Shown here piece by piece: positions 57,450 through 64,000 of a DNA stretch of 64,000 nt; the stretch's first letter is position 1, and each line of letters begins with the position of its first letter. The notes beneath the pieces were generated by a model that was given only the letters and a program-made list of their open reading frames with translations, was not told where the DNA came from and made no database searches. The stretch is from an uncultured Propionivibrio sp. Lineage in GTDB: Bacteria > Pseudomonadota > Gammaproteobacteria > Burkholderiales > Rhodocyclaceae. A program made the translations under genes and the position numbers. The stretch lies in contig NZ_OY762655.1 in the NCBI RefSeq assembly GCF_963666255.1, positions 1,054,001 through 1,118,000 on the forward strand, in the 5' to 3' direction.

Positions 57450-60400
57450 TCAAAGCCGCAACCACTTGAGCACGATCTCGTAGAGGGCTTCGGGAACGAC
57501 CGGTTTCGGCAGGAAATCGTTCATGCCGGCGGCAAAGCAGCGCTGCCGGTCTTCCGAAAAGACGTTGGCGGTCATTGCCACGATCGGCACCTGCGCGCGG
57601 TCCGGCAGTTGGCGAATCCGGCGCGTCGCCTCAAGGCCGTCCATGACCGGCATCTGCATGTCCATCAGGATGAGGTCATAGCGCTGTTCCGTCACCCGGC
57701 GGACGGCTGCTTCGCCGTCCTCGGCGACATCGATGACCGGCCAGATTTCCTCGAGCATGGCCAGGGTCACTTCGCGATTGATCGGCTCGTCCTCGACCAG
57801 CAACACGCGGGCAGCCTTGTGGTCACGCGCGAGCACGAACTCGGCGGAAACGCCCGCGACCGGCGCCGGCACTACCCGCGGCGTATCGACTTTTTTCAAT
57901 CTCGCCGTGAACCAGAACAAGCTTCCTTTGCCCGGTTCGCTCGTGGCGCCGGCATCGCCGCCCATCAACTGCGCCAGTTTCTTCGTGATCGCGAGTCCCA
58001 GACCGGTACCGCCGTAGCGTCGCGTCGTCGAATTGTCGGCCTGCTCAAAGGCATTGAACAGCCTGAACAGCCTGTCCTTCTCGATGCCGATGCCGTGATC
58101 CTCGACTTCAAAGCGGATCAGGTCCGCCTGCCACCCGGGCTCCGCCACGAAAACGCGCACCGTGACATCGCCCTGTTCGCTGAACTTGATGGCGTTCGTC
58201 CCGTAATTGAGCAGTCCCTGCTGCAAGCGGGTGGCATCGCCGAGATAGCGACAGCGGTCTGCCAACCGGTTATCGACGACAATCCGGAGATTCTTCCTTT
58301 GCGCCTGCATGCCGAGGATTGACGAGACGTTCTCGATGACCGGTCCGAGCGGTGTTTCCGCCTCATCAAGCGTGAACTTGCCGGCTTCGATCTTCGACAG
58401 GTCGAGGATGTCGCTGATGATTTCGAGCAAATGCTGACCGGCACGCTCGATCCGGTTCAGGCGATCCTCCTGCAACGCAGACACGCCCGAACGGCGAATG
58501 AGGTGAACCATGCCGGTGATGGCATTGAGCGGCGTCCTGATTTCGTGCGACATGTTGGCCAGGAAGGCGCTCTTGGCGACGGTTGCCGACTCCGCCAACC
58601 GCCTCGCCTCTTCAAGCGCCCGCTCGGCGCGGCGCCGGACGACGATCGACCAGAGGTCGTTGCCGATCAGCTGCAACTGGTTGAGATCGGCATCGTCATA
58701 CTCGGTCGTCTTGTTGCCGACGCCCATCAGCAGCCGGACCTTGCCGCCATCGACGACCGGAATCCCGGCATGCCGCAACAGCGGCGCATGCCCCTCGGGC
58801 AAGCCCTTCTTGTCGGCCAGACCCGCATAATCGTTGTGAACGACCGGTCGCAGGAAGCGTACCGTGTCGGCCCACACGCCCGCCGCCGATACCGGGTAAT
58901 GGTCGTCATAGACAGCCGAGCAGCTTTCCGCGGTTCCGGTCGACCAGGTCTGCAGCGCAATCGTCTCCTGATCCTCATTGACGAAATGCACGTAACCGAT
59001 CTGGCTGTCGGTCAGCCGCACGGCCTCGTCGACGCCCATTCTCAGCAGTTCCAGCTCGCCCAGCATGGGCGCCTTCTGGCTCATCTCGAACAGCGCCGTG
59101 AGTCGCTGGTCGCTCTTGGACAAGCGACGGTTGGCATTCTCAAGCTGCCGCACCAGCACGCTCATCGATTCGGCAGCGGCTTCGGCCGACTGCTTGGCGG
59201 CGACCAACGCCGCTTCGTTCTCCTTGCGCTTGGTGATGTCGGTCATGAACGCGATGTAACGCGGCGCCAGCCCGTCCTCGTCGGCATGATAGTAAATCGT
59301 CATCTCTGCCGGAATCAGCGCGCCGTGCTTGGTCCGGTGCTCGGTTTCGAACTTGACGACGCCCTGGCGGCGAATCCTTTCGGCGACGTCCGGCAAACGG
59401 TCGGCGGGGACATTTGGATCGATGTCGGAAATGCCGAGCAGCAGCATTTCCTCGACGCTGTAGCCGAGCATGTTGGCATGGGTGTCGTTGGCATAAAGGA
59501 AGCGTCCGGTCGCGGGGTCTGACCAGGTGATGCCGATCCCGACCTTGTCCATGGCGAATTGCGTGTCGCGCAATGCCCGGTTCGCCCGGTCGAGTTCCTC
59601 TGTGCGTCCGGCAACGAGTTCTTCGAGCTGCTCGCGATGCCGTTCCAGCTCTTCCTGCGTCCTGCGCTGCTCGGTGATGTCGTGCGCGATGCCGAGCACG
59701 CCGATGACGCCGCCGTCGCTCCGGAACATCGGCGTCTTGATCGTCAGCAGCAAGGCGTCATGCCCGTCGCTGCGATAGGTGACCCACTCCTCGTTGACGC
59801 TCGGCTTGCCCGCCGCAATCGCGTTGCGATCGTTCTCGCGAAAGAAATCAGCGAGTTCCTTCGGCATGAAATGGTGATCGCTCTTGCCGACGATCTCGCG
59901 CTCCGGCGCACCGAAGAAACGTTCGAATTCCGGATTGCACGCCAGGAATATGCCGTTCTGATCCTTCAGCCAGATCATCTCGGGAATCGTGTTGATGAGC
60001 GTGCGGAGGAAGGTCCGTTCCTCCTCCAGCGAGCGATTCGCGCTGAAAAGGTCGCCGGCATCCTTGCCGGCGCTGGCCAGCAACCGGTCGCGCTCGGCCA
60101 TCGACTGGCGCAGCTGATCGTTGGCCGTCATCAGCCGGTCGAGCTGCGCCTTGTAGCGGGAAACGAGAAAGCTGATGCAGCAGAACAGCCCCACCGCCTC
60201 GATCGTGTTAAAGACGTGCAAGGCGACGGAATAGCTCTCGCCCAGACCGCCGGAGTGCGCCGCCGCGCGAATGACGCCGGAAACCACGGCAACCGCCAGC
60301 CCGACCACCGTATTGGCATACCAGGCGACGAGAAACAGCGGACCGATGTACACCAGTTCGAACAGGGGCGCCGTCCCGGTCGAAAAATCGGCATAGGCGA

Positions 60401-60488
60401 CAACGACCTCCATCGCCAGAGCCAGCAGGGCCGCACGCCCTCCCAGAGAACGAAAGGCCGCGAATCCGTGAAGTTGCTTGTTTGCCAT
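57450..60488 (-). CDS. Hybrid sensor histidine kinase (PAS-PAS-GAF-HK-REC)
   Basis: A 1012-residue membrane kinase. Residues about 15-110 form four or so membrane helices; then a coiled coil, PAS 1 ([14 protein letters not shown], about 150-275), PAS 2 (about 305-430), a GAF domain (about 480-620), HisKA with His648 in [12 protein letters not shown], HATPase ([25 protein letters not shown]) and a C-terminal receiver with Asp943 in [12 protein letters not shown]. The signal is unknown. No HPt or output regulator adjoins it. It may work with the nearby binding protein or the carboxylate transporters. Confidence 0.93.
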   Translation of the reverse strand: MANKQLHGFAAFRSLGGRAALLALAMEVVVAYADFSTGTAPLFELVYIGPLFLVAWYANTVVGLAVAVVSGVIRAAAHSGGLGESYSVALHVFNTIEAVGLFCCISFLVSRYKAQLDRLMTANDQLRQSMAERDRLLASAGKDAGDLFSANRSLEEERTFLRTLINTIPEMIWLKDQNGIFLACNPEFERFFGAPEREIVGKSDHHFMPKELADFFRENDRNAIAAGKPSVNEEWVTYRSDGHDALLLTIKTPMFRSDGGVIGVLGIAHDITEQRRTQEELERHREQLEELVAGRTEELDRANRALRDTQFAMDKVGIGITWSDPATGRFLYANDTHANMLGYSVEEMLLLGISDIDPNVPADRLPDVAERIRRQGVVKFETEHRTKHGALIPAEMTIYYHADEDGLAPRYIAFMTDITKRKENEAALVAAKQSAEAAAESMSVLVRQLENANRRLSKSDQRLTALFEMSQKAPMLGELELLRMGVDEAVRLTDSQIGYVHFVNEDQETIALQTWSTGTAESCSAVYDDHYPVSAAGVWADTVRFLRPVVHNDYAGLADKKGLPEGHAPLLRHAGIPVVDGGKVRLLMGVGNKTTEYDDADLNQLQLIGNDLWSIVVRRRAERALEEARRLAESATVAKSAFLANMSHEIRTPLNAITGMVHLIRRSGVSALQEDRLNRIERAGQHLLEIISDILDLSKIEAGKFTLDEAETPLGPVIENVSSILGMQAQRKNLRIVVDNRLADRCRYLGDATRLQQGLLNYGTNAIKFSEQGDVTVRVFVAEPGWQADLIRFEVEDHGIGIEKDRLFRLFNAFEQADNSTTRRYGGTGLGLAITKKLAQLMGGDAGATSEPGKGSLFWFTARLKKVDTPRVVPAPVAGVSAEFVLARDHKAARVLLVEDEPINREVTLAMLEEIWPVIDVAEDGEAAVRRVTEQRYDLILMDMQMPVMDGLEATRRIRQLPDRAQVPIVAMTANVFSEDRQRCFAAGMNDFLPKPVVPEALYEIVLKWLRL

Positions 60489-60664
60489 TTATCCAGCCCT
60501 ATCGATTGGCATTAACCTAATGTAATCCAATCCGGTCATGCTGTTTAGATTCTTCCATACAAAGAACATATATTCGGCCGGCTGGCGAAAACGATCGACG
60601 GAGACTTCTCTCGGCACGCAGCCAGGTCCGCAACACCCCGTGACGCAGGCCTTGCTGCGGGGGC

Positions 60665-62086
60665 TCAGATCCAGCCGAGCAGGCGCCACCAGAGAAAATC
60701 GAGCGGAACGACCAGGGCAAAAGTCAGGACGGCAAGCGGGATCGTGATCCTGAGCACATGCCCGATCTTCTCGCCCGACAATTGCATCGCCACGACCAGC
60801 GGCCCGACCTGGTAAGGAAAAATCACCGTGGAAAACCCGACCACCTGGGTCATCAGCACCGCCGTCAGGCTGAAACCCGACGCCGCGGCGAGTTCCGGCG
60901 CCATCGGTGTCAACACGGTCGGCACGCCGGGAATCGTGGTGATCATCCCGGTCAGCATCGACATCAGCGACAGCGAATAGAAATTCAGCGCGGCGTGACC
61001 GGCTTCCAGCGGCAGCGCATAGCGCAAGGCCTCGCCGACCAGCGTGCCGAGACCGGAATCATGGACGAGCGCCCCGAGGCCAAGGGCGGCCGACACGAAC
61101 AGGACGATGCCGAAATCGACCGACGTGTTGAAGGCTTTCGGCGCCACCGCGCCGATACCGGGCAAGAGCAGGAAGATGGCGGCGACGAGCCCAACCCAGG
61201 CGGCATTGATGCCGTGCAGGCTGTCGGTCATCCAGAAAGCCAGCATGATGAGCAGGATCGTCGCGACGCGACGCTGCGCACCGGCATCGCCCGACGACTC
61301 CCCGGCCTTCGCCGCCGGCGTGACGCCATTCGACTGCGTCGGCACCTCGCCTCGCTCGGGCAGGCGATCGGGAAAGAGCAGCAGCACCAGCACGATCAGC
61401 AGCACCGACTTGAGGACACCGAGCAAGGGAAAGTGCAGACTCAGGTAGCTGGCATAACTCAGGCTGATGCCATGCAGCGTTTCGCTGGCGCCGGCGAGGA
61501 TCATGTTCGGGATGTTCGCCGGCAGAATGGCAAAACTCGGCATGTTGCACGCCAGCGCCAGGGTGACGGCGATGCCGATGCGGCCGTTCGAGCCCGGCCG
61601 GAAGCCGACGCGCTCGGCCAGCGCCATGCCGATCGGCACCATCACGACCGCCCGCCCGGTCGAGGACGGCATCAGGAAGCCGAGCAGGCTGGCCGAGATC
61701 GCCAGCCCGGCGATCATGTGCGCGTAGCTGCCGGCGAGCAAGGGCGCCAGCGCCGCGGCGAGCCGCTGGCCGAGACCTGAAACGCCGATCGCCGAACCGA
61801 TCACGAAGCCGGAGATGATCAGCCAGACGGCCGTCGAGGCGAAACCGGAAAAGATCAGGTCGGGCGGTGCCAGGCCGAACACCACCACCAGACCGAAGAA
61901 AACGAGGCTGGTCAGGAAGGGCGGCAGCACGCCGGTGCTCCAGAGCGCCAGCGTCACCATCACGACGGCGGCGCAGTGGGCGGTGCGCGGACCGACACTC
62001 GTCGCGAAGGGACCGAGGGCGACCCAGATCGCCGCCAGCAAGGCGACCAGAATGAACAGTTTTTTTGCCGAAAATTCGTTGCGCAA
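60665..62086 (-). CDS. SLC13/DASS-type carboxylate transporter
   Basis: A 473-residue inner-membrane protein with about 12 helices, of the anion/dicarboxylate transporter group: HCAAVVMVTLALWSTGVLPP, GFLMPSSTGRAVVMVPIG with an SST-type substrate loop, and GMITTIPGVPTVLTPMAPEL in the second half. It probably imports di- or tricarboxylates with Na+ or H+. The TTG at 62086 is chosen because GGGAGAAG lies seven bases before it; the open frame extends further upstream but without a plausible membrane-protein start. It lies 128 bases after atoE on the same strand, beyond atoE's terminator. Confidence 0.85.
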   Translation of the reverse strand: MRNEFSAKKLFILVALLAAIWVALGPFATSVGPRTAHCAAVVMVTLALWSTGVLPPFLTSLVFFGLVVVFGLAPPDLIFSGFASTAVWLIISGFVIGSAIGVSGLGQRLAAALAPLLAGSYAHMIAGLAISASLLGFLMPSSTGRAVVMVPIGMALAERVGFRPGSNGRIGIAVTLALACNMPSFAILPANIPNMILAGASETLHGISLSYASYLSLHFPLLGVLKSVLLIVLVLLLFPDRLPERGEVPTQSNGVTPAAKAGESSGDAGAQRRVATILLIMLAFWMTDSLHGINAAWVGLVAAIFLLLPGIGAVAPKAFNTSVDFGIVLFVSAALGLGALVHDSGLGTLVGEALRYALPLEAGHAALNFYSLSLMSMLTGMITTIPGVPTVLTPMAPELAAASGFSLTAVLMTQVVGFSTVIFPYQVGPLVVAMQLSGEKIGHVLRITIPLAVLTFALVVPLDFLWWRLLGWI

Positions 62087-62168
62087 GACGCTTCTCCCGA
62101 AAACGCAAGCGTACCGCAGCACCAGCGGACACGGAAGGACAACGCCATGCGGATCGCACCGCCCGTGA

Positions 62169-62195
62169 CAAAAAAAACGCCCCCGGAGGGGGGCG
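62169..62195 (-). terminator. Intrinsic terminator of atoE
   Basis: Seven-base GC stem CGCCCCC/GGGGGCG with loop GGAG. On the minus strand it is followed by a run of T residues. It lies 20 bases after the atoE stop. Confidence 0.9.
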
Positions 62196-62214
62196 CCAGC
62201 GCACCACCGGGGGG

Positions 62215-63537
62215 TCAGTGGGGAATCAGTAGAATGCCGGTGACGGCGACGATGTTGCCGACGATGAAGAGCAGCACCGATACGCCGATCAGGTCGCGGA
62301 TGCTGATCTTGGCGATGGCCAGCAGCGGCAGCGCCCAGAACGGACAGACGATGTTCCAGATGCTCTCGCCCCAGGCGACGCCCATCGCCACCTTCCACGG
62401 CTCGACACCGAGCTTGGCCGCCGCGGGCAGCATGATCGGCGCCTGCACGACCCAGTGACCGCCGGCCGACGGCACGAAGATGCTGATGATCAGCGAGGAC
62501 AGGTAGCAGTACAGCTCGAAGGTGTCGTAGGTCGAGACGTTGAGCAGCACATTCGAGATGATCTCGACCAGGCCGCTCCCCTTCATGATGCCGAGGATAC
62601 CGGCATAGAACGGGAACTGCAGGATGATGCCGCCGGCCGTCGCCGCCCCTTTGTTGGTGGCCCTGACGTAGTTGATCAGCGAACCGTGCGCCCAGACGCC
62701 GAGGATCAGGAAGATGAAGATCAGGATGTTGATGTTGAGCGAGCCGCCCTTGCCGAAATAATAGGCGATGTAACCCGCCCCCATCAGGCCGAGCGTCCAG
62801 TTGAGGAAGCGGCTGGTATCGAGCTTGTCGGAGATCTCGGTGCCGACGACGGCCTTCGTCTCGATCGCATCCTTTTCAAACAGGCTGGGATCGGCGGTCA
62901 GCGTGTCTTCCTTCTTCGGAATCATCAGCACCAGCACCAGCGGGATGACGATTGCAAGGGTGATGGTGATGAAGAGCGCCTGCGGATGGAAGATCGTCTG
63001 CGTCAGCGGGATCAGCCCCATGTCCTTCTCGAGGAAGTGGCCCTTGGTGTTGATCAGCAGCGGCACCGACGCCGACAGCCCCCCGTGCGTAATGATGATG
63101 CCCGAGAAAGCGGCGGCGACCAGGATGCGGAAGTCATAGGTCGGGTTGTTCTTGGCCGCCTCGCGGGCGATCAGGCCGCCGGCGATCAGGCCGAGGCCCC
63201 AGTTGAGGTAGTACAGGGCCATCGACGCGACGCCGATGAACATGACCATCTGCACCTGCGTCTTCGGGATCGAGGCGATCTTCTGCAGCCCGCGCTGCAC
63301 CAGCGGCGCCGCCGCCAGCGCATAACCGGTGACGATGACCATGGCCATCTGCATGGCGAACGAGAGGATGCCGAAGAATCCGTCGCCCCAATCCTGCACG
63401 ATCTTGACCATCGACGTATTGGTGAACCCGAGCGCCATGCCGATGACGGTCAGCGTGATCAGCCAGGCGATCGTGAAGGGATCGGGCAGATACTTCTGCA
63501 TCAGATTGACGAAAAACATCAAAATTTTATTAATCAT
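62215..63537 (-). CDS. atoE: Short-chain fatty acid transporter AtoE
   Basis: A 440-residue membrane protein of the SCFA transporter family (COG2031), which imports acetoacetate, butyrate and similar acids. It begins KILMFFVNLMQKYLPDPFTI. GGLSASVPLLINTKGH, FYAGILGIMKGSGLVEII and PSAGGHWVVQAPIMLPAA are family hallmarks. The upstream gene is a 3-hydroxyacyl-CoA dehydrogenase, 78 bases away on the same strand, so the pair fits uptake and oxidation of short fatty acids. Confidence 0.93.
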   Translation of the reverse strand: MINKILMFFVNLMQKYLPDPFTIAWLITLTVIGMALGFTNTSMVKIVQDWGDGFFGILSFAMQMAMVIVTGYALAAAPLVQRGLQKIASIPKTQVQMVMFIGVASMALYYLNWGLGLIAGGLIAREAAKNNPTYDFRILVAAAFSGIIITHGGLSASVPLLINTKGHFLEKDMGLIPLTQTIFHPQALFITITLAIVIPLVLVLMIPKKEDTLTADPSLFEKDAIETKAVVGTEISDKLDTSRFLNWTLGLMGAGYIAYYFGKGGSLNINILIFIFLILGVWAHGSLINYVRATNKGAATAGGIILQFPFYAGILGIMKGSGLVEIISNVLLNVSTYDTFELYCYLSSLIISIFVPSAGGHWVVQAPIMLPAAAKLGVEPWKVAMGVAWGESIWNIVCPFWALPLLAIAKISIRDLIGVSVLLFIVGNIVAVTGILLIPH

Positions 63538-63615
63538 GAATGACCTTCCTGTTCTTCGTGAGGCGGGCGGCGCCGGGCGCCGGTCCCGCGTGCATTGTCC
63601 GGAGCGCTGCGCCGC

Positions 63616-64000
63616 TCAGGCGTAGAACGACGACGCCTTGAGCTGATGGATCAGCTTGCGCATGAACTGGCGCTTGATTGCGGCGACCTCTTCAGGCGGA
63701 TACTTGAAAAAGCCTTCGCCCGTCTTCAGGCCGAGTTTCCCCTCCTCGACCTTGCGCCGCAGCGCCGGATTGGCTTCCTTCGCGTTGTCCATCTCCTTGA
63801 GCAGGTTGTCGCCGACCACGCACCAGATATCGAGACCGCCGAAATCGGCGACTTCGAGCTGGCCCGTCGTCGCATAACGGAAGGCCGGGCCGAACTTCAA
63901 CGCCTTGTCGATATCGGCCGGTTCGGCGACGCCATTCTCGATCAGCGAGAAGACTTCGCGCGCCACGCCCTGCTGGATGCGGTTGGCCACCAGTCCCGGC
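63616..64000 (-). CDS. 3-hydroxyacyl-CoA dehydrogenase, C-terminal part (cut by window edge)
   Basis: The frame is open to base 64000, so the N-terminal Rossmann domain lies outside. The visible 128 or so residues begin PGLVANRIQQGVAREV, the usual start of the C-terminal domain, and contain ENGVAEPADIDKALKFGPAFR, TGQLEVADFGGLDIW and KLGLKTGEGFFKYPPE. It is related to but distinct from the complete dehydrogenase at 12.2 kb. With atoE downstream it suggests a short-chain fatty acid degradation unit. Confidence 0.9.
   Translation of the reverse strand, partial: PGLVANRIQQGVAREVFSLIENGVAEPADIDKALKFGPAFRYATTGQLEVADFGGLDIWCVVGDNLLKEMDNAKEANPALRRKVEEGKLGLKTGEGFFKYPPEEVAAIKRQFMRKLIHQLKASSFYA

Overview
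The window is 64 kb of dense, GC-rich bacterial chromosome. Several features point to a betaproteobacterium close to the Rhodocyclaceae: the exbB-exbD-lpxK-trm112-kdsB-adk gene order, a PilJ-type chemoreceptor, YajQ, DUF2322- and DUF2788-type proteins, an H+-pyrophosphatase, a haem-binding cytochrome c' and a protein I read as RquA, the rhodoquinone-forming enzyme. This assignment is by recognition only. I see no rRNA, tRNA, CRISPR array, prophage or intact insertion sequence.

Layout. 0-2.6 kb: end of a glutamate/aspartate ABC transporter operon (gltJ cut by the window edge, gltK, gltL) and a cytochrome b561. 2.7-5.9 kb: cytochrome c', a DUF2322-like protein, purB and a glutathione S-transferase. 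6.0-12.0 kb: a complete branched-chain amino acid ABC transporter (livJ/K, H, M, G, F) with an EamA exporter joined to its end. 12.2-20.7 kb: a 3-hydroxybutyryl-CoA dehydrogenase, a small flippase with a GT39 membrane glycosyltransferase, mnmA-nudJ, ilvE, and a heptosyltransferase gene with a C11 tract. 20.8-24.3 kb: EAL-HDOD protein and PilJ-like chemoreceptor. 24.7-29.1 kb: DOMON-like plus NamZ-like pair, CoA pyrophosphatase, retropepsin-like protease and rquA. 29.4-35.8 kb: SNF2 helicase, yajQ, ppnP, argF and argD. 36-42 kb: orphan ParA, rpsT, murJ, PEBP protein and H+-PPase. 42.2-45.9 kb: LPS and TonB-energising operon. 46.2-51.4 kb: xseA, sodB, nhaD and a caspase-like protein. 51.5-60.5 kb: LysE exporter and a signalling cluster (hemerythrin-histidine kinase, Cache chemoreceptor, periplasmic binding protein, large hybrid kinase). 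60.7-64 kb: SLC13-type carboxylate transporter, AtoE short-chain fatty acid transporter and the 3' part of a second 3-hydroxyacyl-CoA dehydrogenase.

The genes suggest an organism that takes up amino acids and short carboxylic or fatty acids, moves between oxic and anoxic conditions (rhodoquinone, hemerythrin sensor, SodB, PPase) and is motile by chemotaxis or type IV pili.

The most unusual structure is a family of three non-coding elements (3277-3452, 13081-13256, 24458-24654). They share inverted ends, TNA target duplications and a paired internal stem with a compensatory change. They look like a miniature inverted-repeat transposable element, and two of them sit exactly on a stop codon. 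Other points worth a second look are the rquA gene with its own promoter, the C11 tract that could fuse WaaF to its neighbour, and a DnaA-box pair at 45.96 kb.
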